From contig MU129040.1 of the NCBI GenBank assembly GCA_014904985.1, forward strand, positions 69,411-133,410: 64,000 nt of DNA, in the 5' to 3' direction. The number at the start of each line of letters is the position of its first letter. Within the stretch, counting starts at the first letter, position 1. This stretch comes from Hydnum rufescens UP504 (lineage: Eukaryota > Basidiomycota > Agaricomycetes > Cantharellales > Hydnaceae). The notes under the pieces are model-generated. The model did not search any database. It was given only the letters and a program-made list of their open reading frames with translations, and was not told the DNA's origin. Of this stretch, positions 1 through 11,179 are shown piece after piece. A program made the position numbers and the translations under genes.

Positions 1-525
1 TAATATCTATCGAGAAACCGCTATAAAGGGTGTTAATGTGAAAAAAGTACGTGTCTTCCAATATGAGGGTGTGTATTTTCTTTAGGCGGGTCGATATGTA
101 CAGGTGCTGGCTGCTGTTGGGGTGACCAATGTACCCCCGACGGTTCTTCCCCTAGTGGGCGGCGTGGCGAAAGTGTTTGTTGGAGAGATGGTGGAGATGG
201 GTACGGACTGTGCTTCTCTATCCCTCGCCTCAACAACAAACATGATTCCTGTTTGGCAGCCCGTGAAGTCCAAAAAGCTCGCGGAGATACTGGCCCACTC
301 GGCCCAGAACACCTCCGTGAGGCATACAGATTGTACTATCAAAAGACAGGTCGGGTCGGCCCTGCACCACCACTGCGTGGCAAACGTCTTTTCACACGCT
401 AGAGTCTTACGCGATACATCGAGCCTTGTATCTATCCCACAACTTGTAGACCATATGCCAATACAATATTAATCCATAATCCATATGCTTCATATACGAG
501 TGCCTATACCCCGGCTCTACCAGCT

Positions 526-3500
526 CTAAAGGCAACAGGGCAATGCGACTTTCAAACTTCTCACTGGCCGTCCCTCTTCGAGGCGTAGTGCCTCCGCTAG
601 GCATTCCCTTTGGCGTTCCTTACGCCCCTGCAGCCCGGTAGCTTTTCCCAAAAAGTACCACGCCTCAGGACGTCCCATCCCACCGCACGTCGCGTAAACC
701 CATCCAGCATGCCCGCGACCATCCCGGCGCCCGCAGCTTTACAATCCGCTGGACTTCGTGAAGCGGAAGGGTCGCAGGCTCCAGGAAGCAGGTAGATTTG
801 TGCGAGGTGAATCGTTGCTGCAACATTGTCTTGGTCAATCACAAGCGCTTTGGAGAGCGATTCGGTGGCGTGTGCTATATCATCCATACCGGCATAATAT
901 AGCCCAAGCTGAGAGTAGCAAGTCAGGGAAATAGTTCCGTGACCCTAGCCGCGGAGGACACTGTCTGGTAAACGCACCTGTACCCATACATTTGGGTTCG
1001 TCTCGTCTAGGACTTCGGCTTCCATGATCGCCCGCTTGGCTTCATCAAGTCTTCCCATGCGGCGGAAAGTAGCAGCAGATGTAAGCCACAGTTCTGACAA
1101 TAGTCTGTTCTCGCGTAGCGTATGAAGCGTGTTGGACAAGAGTGGCGGAGGGGAAGGGGTGCGATCTCTGCTACTATGACCTCCTTGACCGCGGAAGTAA
1201 GATCCTACGGGAGACCGCCGGCGAGAGGCTCTTGATCTGATTCTGGTGAATGCAAGTCTGGATAACGTCACGATAGGAGACGGCGCATCAGTACACCCAC
1301 AGAGAAGTACCCATAGAAAGAGGGCCTCGCACCGGGCGTAGAGTGATATGGTCCGTGTCTGCTAGTTTCACCACGCTCATCGATCCACGACATGCTGCTC
1401 GATTGCGGTGGAACGATGACGATGACTATGCAGAACTCGCCGGTGCAGTGGTTGCTGGTTTAGACGTGATAAAGACAATTTTGATTCTTCTTTGAGCCCA
1501 GGGATACTAGCTGTTCGGGTGGGACTCGTAGGGACCTCAACTTCTATTCGTGGTACGCTCGTCGACCCCGACGACGCATTCTGCATCGTCGTAGTAGAGG
1601 GTGGAAGATCAAGAGACGCCCCTTGATTGGAATCAACAGAACGCGGCTTTAGTTTGGTAACTACAACGACGGTCAGAAACTCTCACGTCGAGATGGAACA
1701 GAAGGGCCAGATAAACAATGAGTCGAGAAGAATTTGAACACATCCGGCCACTTTTCATTAGCAACCTCGGCGCCCTCCACACGTTCAACAATAGCGAGTT
1801 GCGTGAGAAGAAGCTGGATCGATGACTCGAACTTTTCAATCTTGGAGACAAAGGGAGTACCGGTTAGTCCATACTGCAGCGAGGCAGCAGATGGTATCTT
1901 CGGGCTTCGGGCTTCGATCACTGGGGTGGTCCCATTCGCGATCGGGGTTTCGCAGAGGATAGAAGCTGGATGTGCACCCCCAGTCGCACGGTACCCATCA
2001 TTCCCTGGTATTGAGCGTGTCGCATATCCGTTCACAGTCTCGTTCCTAGCTGGATCAGCTTCAGTCTCCTCTTCAGTCCTGGCCATGCAAAGCTCTATGA
2101 TTTGGGATGCCTTATCCCATTCCTCTTGTGCCGTTAATAGTCAAAGCAAGGAGATGCCATGCACGGGTGTCTTTGGGGGCAAGCTCGAGCACAGCCCTCG
2201 CTGAGATAACCGCCGCGTCAACTTGACGCAGGGCAGATTGTGCGAGCGCGAGTTGATAAAAGGCAGTGAGGGACAAGGGATCGAGGTCCGCCGCTTTCTG
2301 TAAATGCATGAGCGCATTTTTCAGGTGAGTTGGTCGCATCTAGCATCATGTTCTGACAAAAATGGGCACATTGGTCAACGTGAAATGCAAGCGGCAGTAA
2401 CGTAGATAAGTCAGCGCACCGAAGTCAGCTAGACGCATGCACAGGATCCCATGGGTAATGTTCACGTCTGTGAGTGTTCGTTTCTGCCATCCTTGTCCTT
2501 CGCGCATGACATCCTCGATGACATCCCAAACTTTTCTCGCCTCGCGCACATCATCTCCGTCGCCATATCTGCAAAGCATTCGGACGCCAAATAGCATCGC
2601 ACCAACAAACGTTTGGTCACTGTCCCTATCTCCTCTGCTATCCGCCTTGGAGCCATTCTCGCACATTTCTTCGCTAGCGATTACAGAAGGATGATCGGCT
2701 AGGAGATCCTCTTGAGCACGACGCTGGAGTTGCAGAGAAACCTCCCCAGCAGACGTCTGCCGTCCCTTGGAGACAAGTTGAACATACAATTTGAAAGTCC
2801 GTTTCGCTTGGGGGAAGTCGGACGAGGCGAGCAAAAGCCGTGTGAGATGTCGCATTATCCTTTGGGAGTAGAATGTCAGACGGGTGGCCCACCATAATAT
2901 CTACAGCGTCGAACGAAGGATATAAAGTCTCAGCGAGTGGAACGGCGTGTCAAGTATGCGTGAAGCACACTTACATCGATAATCCAGTCAGTCTGGGCTT
3001 CATCACATCCCCCCCTCTCCCATATTCCAACAGACATATCAACAAAATCATTCACAAGGGTATTCTGTTCTCCGGCCTTCGGAAACCTCGTCACGACTTC
3101 CAATATTCGCCTATACTCTTCCGCTAGAACGCGACACTCAGCATACCATGCGACTTTCTGGGCGGGGTCCGAGCTCGCAGCTTGGCTATAACCGGACTCG
3201 TCGGCAACAGAGATAGGAGTAGATAGGGATGCTGGAGTAATGGGCATAGGTTGAGGCAGCGAAGTAAAGGATGAAGAGAGGCACAGAGCGCGAATAAATA
3301 ACGTATATATCAGCCCGTTCCCGAGGGTCGGAAGGTGGCAGGCCAATGGGAAGCATAAATTCTGTACGCGCGCAAGTATGGTAATAAATCATTGGCAGAG
3401 CTGCGATCAATCATGGGCGCGTTGTATGAGTACCTGTCAATTGCTCCATCAACCACCAAAAAAGGACGATGGCTTACCGACGTCTGGCAGCCAGAATAGC

Positions 3501-4572
3501 TCTTCTCCGCAGCAGTCTCTCGGCCCATCTCCACAACTCCCGATGAGCGAAAAAAGAGTCAAGGATTGCTTTCTGGCTTTTTGCCGTTGACTTTGTAAAT
3601 GGAAGTGTATTGAGGAGAATGAATCCAGAATCATAGGCTGAAAGGGCAGAAGGCAAGTCCTTTAAAGTTTCGTGGGACATCCCTGATCATGGCAGGCAAA
3701 CCATTGGCTTATGATAGGACTACAAAAAAAATGGATACTCGCCTTCCTCACACTTTCCCCTCACCATCTCGGTGATTCTCCACGTGCTTCTACAGCTGAT
3801 CCGACCTCCAAGTGCCGGGTGGTTGACCCAACACCCATAGATCCAGAGGCGCTCACTGTTCGGGATAGAACAGGTTCGATGTTGGAGGTGGCTGATTCCG
3901 CGGTGCGCATAGTAGACATAGTGGCGGGCGCTTGAGACGAGGCGTGCAACGGGGTTACGCCTGTCCGCACTTCGAACGATGTAAAGTCTACTTGGAGAAA
4001 GAAGGGAGAGACATTCGCTTGGATTTCCGAGAGCATATGCATAGTGTGCACGAGCTAATAGAATTGACTGCGAGTCCACACGAATATTCACAAGGGGATT
4101 GGAGCAAACCATGCCGCAGAAACTAACCTCCGTAGAATGTGATTTTTCATTAGCGCTACCAAGACCGTTTAAGCACTCAAGCGCTTCATCTCTTCGCTCT
4201 GTCCGAAGGACGCCTTCAGATTTTAGGGGCAATGGCCCTGACACGTCTCCAACTTCGCCATCGAGAGCCTCTGGTGAAATGGACTGGGAAGGAGATAGCA
4301 TAAGCAACGCCAAGGCCTGGATCTGTTGCACGACGTTTGCAAAGTCTAGCCACATTCTTAGTCAGCCTATGATCTCCATTTTGGATTCGAGGGGGTCTAA
4401 TGCGCGTACCACCATGGTGTGTGCAATGCTTCCTAAACTTTCGCAATAGCTCCGACCAGTCAAGGACGGCGCCATTGGGTGCGCGCCCAGGATTACTGTC
4501 TGCCCATGCACCCCGCAATAGCGTCGCGTGCAATTGTTGATAGTAGTGTGCGGCTTTTGGATTGTGGGCCAT
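526..4572 (-). CDS. YPP1/TTC7-like TPR cargo-transport protein
   Basis: Large tetratricopeptide-repeat protein resembling fungal Ypp1 and animal TTC7, the scaffold that holds the phosphatidylinositol 4-kinase Stt4/PI4KA at the plasma membrane. TPR-type helices are readable on the minus strand, for example AFYQLALAQSALRQVDAAV near 2.25 kb, SELWLTSAATFRRMGRLDEA near 1.1 kb and DDIAHATESLSKALVIDQD near 0.87 kb. The last repeat, PEAWYFLGKATGLQG, lies near 0.65 kb, and the frame stops at 526-528. I chose the ATG at 4572 (MAHNPKAAHYYQQL) because it opens the family-like N-terminus; an in-frame ATG at 4731 would add 53 unsupported residues. There are many short introns. One base appears missing near 668: GWDV should run straight into PEAWYF but the frame shifts there. 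Family assignment is good; exact exon borders were not resolved. Confidence 0.78.
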
Positions 4573-5045
4573 AGCGCCTGGAGCGCGCAGTGTGACGAGT
4601 GGAATCGGCAATTGGCGGGTTTCTATTGAGTTAGCCGTACCAGTGGCTTTGGGTCTTCGTACGGGTCTTCTAAAACGTTTTTCGTTTGGAGAGAAGGGGG
4701 CACAGAGGCAAAGTGGGGAGAAACCAGTCATGTCATGAGTACCAAGGCGTTTGAGGACTCTACATTAGTGCTTGCAACGTGCTTCCGGCAACGCCCACGC
4801 AGCGCGAGGCTATTCACTACCACAAAATTGGACGCAATAGCCTACACAGGCAGGTTGTATAGCCCACGCTTATCAATAAACACTAGAGAACTCCGTATGG
4901 CAATGGGGCCAAATGATATCATTGACTCGTGTTGAGTCATCGAGGTACAGCAATAGCTACAGCCCTATGGTGTTCCCGTGCATGGCAATGGGACTCATCC
5001 AATATGCTTCACAAACTAATTCCGTGCATCTCGGATCCACAGGGC

Positions 5046-5183
5046 CTTATTCAATCCGAGCAGTACAACATCGTGAATTCGACACTACAGAACTTTATGG
5101 ACGAACTTGAGACGATTGGGCTCGTTTCAAATGCAGCTCGCATATGCCATCTCAATCGGAGTCAGCCTCCCCTCTTTATGAAG
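5046..5183 (+). pseudogene. Trehalase (GH37) fragment
   Basis: A stretch of about 46 codons reads SEQYNIVNSTLQNFMDELET then ARICHLNRSQPPLF. This matches the well-known trehalase region around the signature ending LNRSQPPLF, in enzymes that hydrolyse trehalose to glucose. Nothing recognisable as trehalase lies upstream (the preceding residues are unrelated) or downstream, where the frame stops at 5258. A full trehalase needs well over 500 residues, so this is an isolated relic. The usual GGRIYYLNRSQPP appears as AARICHLNRSQPP, and such substitutions fit lack of constraint. Confidence 0.6.
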
Positions 5184-5259
5184 GCGAGAAATGTTCGTCC
5201 TGGAGAACCCGTCTTCAATGATGACTGTGTGATTGCTGATGTGCGGTTGGATTTTTAGA

Positions 5260-6100
5260 TGTACTATAGTATTCCTATGTCGCTGCCGCTAACGATACCA
5301 TCATTCTGGACCGCGCATATCCTCTTGCCGAGGTAACTAAAACCACATTTCCTCGACCCTTATTTTCTGGGCCTGAATGTTACACGAAGACAACGCATCA
5401 AAGTAGTGCACTACACCGTCGTGAACATTGCCCCGCATCCTGAAGTACGCCTCTGCCCATGTCCCACCACTGCATAACCCTCTCCTTCCCCGTTTCTCTT
5501 AACCTGAGAAGAAGAAAAAATTATGCATAACCATAACCCGTAAACTTGGGTTATCGCAGGGGTATCTCCCGGATTCCATTATCACAAACAGTTCAGATAT
5601 GCAAGCCCCACTGAGGGCGATCGAGAAGGAGAACCTCTACTGTGCGCCGAGTTCGCAAACGGTGGGGAATCCGGACACGATTATTCCTTGCGATTTATCA
5701 AACACCCGTGCCTCTGAAACACAACGGATACGCATCCAGCACGGGCGCTTAATGTGCGAGACACGATTCCGGCCGATTTGAATAGTATTTTATGTCGGTG
5801 TTTTCGGCTTTGACGGTGTGTGGTGTGTATGTTTGAGGCTGGCTGAGGTGTGCCTACATTTTTGCATTTGTGTAGATTGTAGATAAGTATCATTCTCTTC
5901 TGGCCGACTTGCATGACCTCCGAGCAAGCGCTAAAACGCACGACAATGACCGCCACCACAAAGGCCACAGCGATCATGGCTACGACGTCCACCTGGGTAC
6001 AATGACCACCAACATCCTTCCAGTGTGACTACCACAGCATAAGATCAATAGCTCGCGCCACAACACCGGTCTACATCCGGGGGCGTCAAGTCCACGATTC
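5260..6100. other. No recognisable gene
   Basis: About 840 bp after the trehalase relic. Both strands carry only short unsupported open frames and no family motif that I recognise. Confidence 0.5.
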
Positions 6101-6107
6101 TGGTTCT

Positions 6108-6830
6108 GATCTGGGACCCACAGCGCAGCTCTATTCTGGCCGTATTGGAACGATAACGTCTCGCCCGAGGCGCTGGCGAACGAGACCAAGGCGACGCAAG
6201 CGTTCAGTGCGTTGAGAATGGCGCTAACGAGGTATAACGGGTCGCTCCCGGTGAGTTTCTTGGTTAGGATTGTAGTGGGACACACCCAAGTATGTTGTAG
6301 CCGTTTCTCACCTTTCGTTGCGTTCGGAGTTTTGGATTGTTGTTCCTGTGCGGTATTTATTTTTTGGCGCCTGGCCGCCACACCAGTTCGTCGGTGTAGA
6401 GCCACAGCAGAGCCTAGCGAAGGAGCTGACGGGAAAGGCACTTCCGGCCAACCTGACGTCGTTCTCACTCATCCTGCCCGGCCTGCTGGGGCCGAAGGAA
6501 TCGCAGCTCCCTCTTCAGCCGCCGATCGCCGGCGCGTTCGCTACTGGGAATTCAATGAGATATTTGGTGGTAGTGGTGGTAGTGAAGGCGGTGCGATGGT
6601 TCGGGATGGTGGGAATGCGACGGCGGGAGAAGGATGAGTACAAGCGCTTACTCGGGGAGTTGATCAATCGATATGCGTCGGGATTGTTCTACTCTTGGTA
6701 CGTTGTGTTGTTCTGTTCTTCGCCCTTGGAGGTGGCGTTGGTGTGTGTTGCGCTGACTGCTGTGATCTGTGGTCGGGTTAGGTTTGTGACGGGCGGCTCC
6801 ATCCCTCGTCTGTCACAGTAGCTCCAGGTT
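6108..6830 (+). other. Weak coding trace, unidentified
   Basis: The plus strand shows two protein-like stretches in different frames. SAALFWPYWNDNVSPEAL continues to RYNGSLP near 6.23 kb, where a GTGAGT donor follows. A later frame reads QQSLAKELTGKALPANLTSF from about 6.41 kb, then a hydrophobic run. They could be exons of one membrane protein or a decayed gene. I recognise no family, find no clear start, and the long antisense frame at 5980-6468 competes. Treat as a hint only. Confidence 0.2.
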
Positions 6831-8589
6831 GTCCGTCCTGAATGTGGCGAGTTCGGTGAATAATATGGGTGATAGGTGCTAGATACATTCAATATCGATA
6901 TTACGGGTAGTGGTGAGGGACTCGTCTTTTTTTGTCCATCCATTGGCATTTTTATTTTTTCATTATTGACGGGAGGGTTTTGCAAACTCATATACAGTGC
7001 AAGCGAGCTTTGGATGCCCAAATAGCGTGTTATTGTGGTTCGTGACCCAGTGTGGGACGATCCTCGATGCACCGGACCGCCCTGCTATTCGACCATGGCT
7101 TCCCCGCTGGGCATGTGTTGAAGAAGAGGCGCGTTAAGGCTGCTACTACTGCTGCTAGGGACATGTGCCTGTGCTTCCTCATACCTGGCGGCGGGCAACG
7201 TTGCGCCGAGGCTAGGTCATCGTCGTGGTTCGGGTTGTTTTGATCATGTAGTGGTGAGTGGTTTCAATGTTGTGTTTTGAAGGCATAGAGTGCGAATCGT
7301 TAGAGGGAGGAAGGGGAGAGTTTTGGAGGATTTTCGATCACTAAATAGACCATGACTTGTTTCTTCCCTGTTATCACGTACCTCGTGCAATGAGGCAAAC
7401 ATCCCCCATCCCCCTTGAAGGCAATCCTGGCCGCGCATTCAAGTGTGGTCTACTTCAGCACATTTCTACACCAGCGCAGCAATACCTCTTTGCGATGTAT
7501 TCTTAGGTCACGTTGACACACGCGAGGGACAAATTATAAGCAGAGGAAGCATGCAATCCGCCAGTACGTATTTTCCTCGTAAATTAGTATGCTGACATTC
7601 GACGTGCGAATAACAGGAAATTGGGACACTCTCCGGACAATAGGCCAGATACACCCCTCACTACGCCGTCCTGATAACTAGCTAATGAGCATTATTAATG
7701 TTTTGTTGTGCCTTGCAGCTTGTAAGCTTGCTTGTGTACGCCCAAAATACGACTATCGTGGTCTAATAGTCGCCGTCAACTTTCTTTGGTGTGCACATCT
7801 ACGCTATGAATACTATTAATATTGATGCCTGACGAAGAGCCCTTGCTTGTCTTTTTCAGATTTTTTTCAATATCAAGCTAGACACATGTATGCAGGCGTG
7901 CCACAGTGACCGCCCCTGATCATGAGCCATCTTCAAGAGCCTCCATGCAGGAGGCGAGTGATATTCGTGATGCGGCCCCTGGGTCTGTGTCATGAGACCT
8001 GAAGATCCTTCTTGCGACGCCCTACCAGACCTAGAGATGGTATACTGCTGGCTGTGCATGTAGAAGTGTAGAACCCAATATAATGATGCTGGCAATTTGG
8101 TTCCGTAAAGATCGAGATGCGAGCTCAACTAGAGGCTGCTCCCACCTCTTTACTTCTCGCTACTCTCACCCACTTTCTATTATCGGCTATCCTTGCACTT
8201 GCACTTTCACCGGATGCTGATCGCCGCACATTGACAAAACACACCAACGTCCCGCCTTCAGCCATTCCATTGAAACAAGACCCGATCACAATGACACACT
8301 GTACAGCCTTAGTTAGTGCTCTCATGTGGACCGGTCTCGGCGATTCCGCCTACCCGGTATATAATCCAGATTTCTCTCTCTCTCTCTCCAACTAGAGGCT
8401 GTGGTCAATAGCCACGCATGGCAGTTTCAGACCTCCAATAACTATGAATTCCCGGATTACTGTATCTGCTCTTACTTTCTTTCATGGTTTCACTGGCATA
8501 GGGAACAAAAACATAGGTGTTAATATCCTGAGCGCAGCACAGGGTAACAGGCTGGGCTGGGTCTCCTTACAATAATTCCTGGAAGCTCC
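6831..8589. other. Intergenic, no supported gene
   Basis: About 1.75 kb with no recognisable protein. A 92-codon frame at 8117-8395 begins with a hydrophobic stretch (SLLLATLTHFLLSAILALAL) and could encode a tiny secreted or membrane peptide, but nothing else supports it. It ends in a CT microsatellite at about 8371-8390. Confidence 0.4.
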
Positions 8590-9080
8590 GGAAGCACACG
8601 GCGAGGCGGGTTTCCCCACTTTAATCTCAAATAAGGAAAACCTACATTGGTAGTTAACATCCCAAGGTCCACACAAGAGAGCCTGTGGGGTGTCCTCGCG
8701 ATGACAGGCTTCCGGAAATTCCTCTCTGTCTAACCACATCCACCATGGAAATGGCTGCCTGGTGCCTCAATCCGGTCTGGCCAGGTTTTTGAAATAGTAG
8801 ACCCGAAGAATGACATTCTCTAGCTTTTTTCTGGCGCGTGATATGATGACAGCCCACCCGGAGATCCCTGCCATCCACCATGAAAATGGTCACCTGGCGT
8901 CGAAATTCGGCCTGATTAGACTTTGAAACAGCAAACCTGAAGAATGTGGTCTGGCTCGCCATAACAGGCCTACCGGAAATTCCTGCCCCTCTGCCATATC
9001 CATCATGAGAGTGGTCGTCTGTCGCCCCATTCGGCCTTGTGGGGTTTTTGAAGTCGCAGACCAGGCTCCCAAGGAATCGG
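8590..9080. repeat. Imperfect tandem repeat, unit about 125-137 bp
   Basis: Three to four diverged units follow one another. Each contains in order a GGAAATTCCT-like block, ATCCACCATGGAAATGG or a variant, a TCCGGTCTGGCC/TTCGGCCTGATT block, TTTTTGAAATAGTAGACC and an AGAATG block. Anchors lie near 8740, 8873 and 9000. The units also read as a repeated peptide on the minus strand (SSGLLFQ repeated), but there is no start or family match, so a minisatellite is the safer reading. Confidence 0.65.
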
Positions 9081-9282
9081 CTTCTCTGGCTGTTTTCTGA
9101 GTGGTCGTTCGCGTTACAAGTTCACAGGTGCATATAGGGTCACCTAGTTCAGCATACCATCTAGAAGTCACTCCCCCTCGTCTGCAGCCAAACGGTAATT
9201 TTCATATCCTCGTCTTCCACCCCAGGACACTAATTACCCCCCGGAACACCAGCTCGATTTCAACACAACATCTCTTTCGACC

Positions 9283-10059
9283 ATGACTTCCAAAGGGGCT
9301 CTTTTTTACGCGTATGCGAAACACGTAGGTGGTTATCATCGATCCTTGAGGACCCACTCCATGATGCTTTCTTCTCTCCAGAGTGCCACCGATTGGGCTT
9401 GGCGATACTTGATCGTATTTGTTGACCGTGCCACCGCCGATGAATGGTGGAGGGCGGTCCTCGATTCCGTAGCTTCTGGTTATCAAAGGTTCAGCAATGT
9501 CAAGCGTGTCTCCCCTCAATTCTACACCCATAATCCAATCTCTACGACGGAAATATCATGCAGACCATCAATGACCCCAAATGCGCCAGTCAATTCCTGG
9601 GTCGTGTGATCTTTACTCTGCTTAACGACAGGGACGGTCGCCAATTCGATATCATTCCTCCTCACCACTACACCGACCACATTAGTGGACGAGCGTAAGT
9701 TGCTAAAAATCTTCGGTTAAATGTTCTGTATTGACGTCGCCATTCCAGGTACTTCATCCGTTCAACTCTCCGCCCCAACGAGTATTGGTATTACAATGGC
9801 AAAAACGTCGTCGTTTCGTCCACTTATCACACCAAATTCACGGTCACTGTTCAATCTACTAGTCATCCTTCGGGGGACAACGAGGGGCTGGTGATTATCG
9901 GCCAGCGACGATGTCGTTATTAGTGTCGCGAACACGAGCGTGCCTGTTACGATTTGCCCCATCAAGTTCGCACTACTTGACGGCGGATTTTCGGCAGGCA
10001 GTAACGGTGAATTGGTCCATGATCCACTCGGAGGCGGGGATCGCTGGGAACTCGTGTGA
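9283..10059 (+). CDS. Hypothetical protein, about 230 residues, unrecognised
   Basis: A coherent protein-like frame starts MTSKGALFYAYAKHVGGYHR and includes SATDWAWRYLIVFVDRATAD, then HYTDHISGRA, an intron at 9695-9748 (54 bp, GTAAGT...CAG), and YFIRSTLRPNEYWYYNGKNV. It ends LLDGGFSAGSNG...GGGDRWELV with a stop at 10057-10059. No signal peptide or clear membrane segment is visible. Two single-base breaks interrupt it: a missing A near 9540 (NPN-LYDG) and an extra G near 9899 (VIIASDD). The reading resumes perfectly after each, so these look like sequence errors rather than decay. I do not recognise a family with known function. Confidence 0.55.
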
Positions 10060-10205
10060 GTTCCTCTGGGTGCTACTAAGATCTGGGGCCGGCATTTCCG
10101 GATGACCGCCTGCTCCCAATGACACCTTGTTCAGAATGTGGCACCTGTGGCCTCCTTTCATTTTTCTCTCCCCACAGTGTACAATAGTTTTGCTCAGAAT
10201 GTTGC

Positions 10206-10741
10206 ATGAAGTTTGTGCCTAAAAATGTACGGAGAAGCAGCCAAGTGCATCCCAACAATGGCAGCGAGGCAATCCCACCCTCTCAGAGAAATGCAGAGTT
10301 TGTGAGGCCTGCTTCATATGCGAATGGAGAGGGAATGTTAAATGTCCTATATATCCAGAGGCTGACGTATCTATCATAACGACTCTCAAACAACACGTAA
10401 CCATATTCACTCATTCTCGTACATGGGCTACTGCTGCAGGCCTTTGTTGTACAGGATTCGAGTATTTGATCCGGATAGAGAAACAATGGGCCGAACACTC
10501 CCGAAGAAAGCCCAAGGCCATCGTGGTCATTAGACTCCGTATTTACAGCGATCTATGGAAACAGCGAGTTGATTCGAATGAAAAGTGAGTGAAGCGCCTG
10601 GCGCCAAGTTATGTAGCACCCAAAGCGTTCGTCCATAAAACTATTTTGAACATTTCACCGTGTAGGATTGGCCATAGAGACATCCTTGCTAAGAAAAACC
10701 CGTGTCTGGCTCGCATTATTGACTCAAAACACTGGAATTAA
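10206..10741 (+). CDS. Putative small Cys-rich protein with one intron
   Basis: An open frame from about 10226 contains CRVCEACFICEWRGNVKCP, a Cys-dense segment that might bind zinc, then TGFEYLIRIEKQWAEH and RRKPKAIVVIRLRIYSDLW. A GTGAGT donor at 10585 and a TAG acceptor at 10665 remove an 81 bp intron. The joined frame continues IGHRDILAKKNPCLARI and ends KHWN with a stop at 10739-10741. The clean splice and continuing frame argue for a real gene. The 5' end is unclear: the ATG at 10206 opens a different frame, so another exon or an indel is needed. No family recognised. Confidence 0.35.
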
Positions 10742-11179
10742 CGAAGGGGCGTCGTAACGAACAAAATAAAAGACCCGCATCTTCAACAATCTGACTCAAG
10801 GCACCAAAATTTTCCCCAAGAGGAAGGAATCCAATCTTCAAGAAGAAGCCATGTCACATCCATGCGATTATTTTCATTTATTATAAGCAAACCGACCAAA
10901 TCCGGCGTTGTCGAATGCCCGAGAAGAGATGGTCGGATTCTGAGAATAAGAGACTCAATAATGATACAGGATGATAGGTGAGGATGAGACCAATCCTGGA
11001 CCATGCTGCGAAGATGGCGTCAAACTGACTCATGTTTGGGCCACGATACATTGCATCCGAGTTTTTGTGGTCTCCGTCCTTATGCCTCAACCCGATAATT
11101 GATGCCTGAGAAAGTGCAATACGTAAACTAAATAATGGGGATATCCTCTCATTGCACATATGAACGACGGTCACATTTT
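10742..11179. other. Intergenic
   Basis: About 440 bp between the 3' ends of two convergent genes. Only unsupported short frames are present. Confidence 0.5.

Noticed and set aside
4573..4731. N-terminal extension of the YPP1-like protein
   Set aside because: The 53 extra residues are Arg/Pro-rich and unlike the family; the ATG at 4572 fits better.
8590..9171. Repeat-containing protein gene on the minus strand
   Set aside because: Frames differ between units, stops intervene and no start or family match was found; kept only as a tandem repeat.
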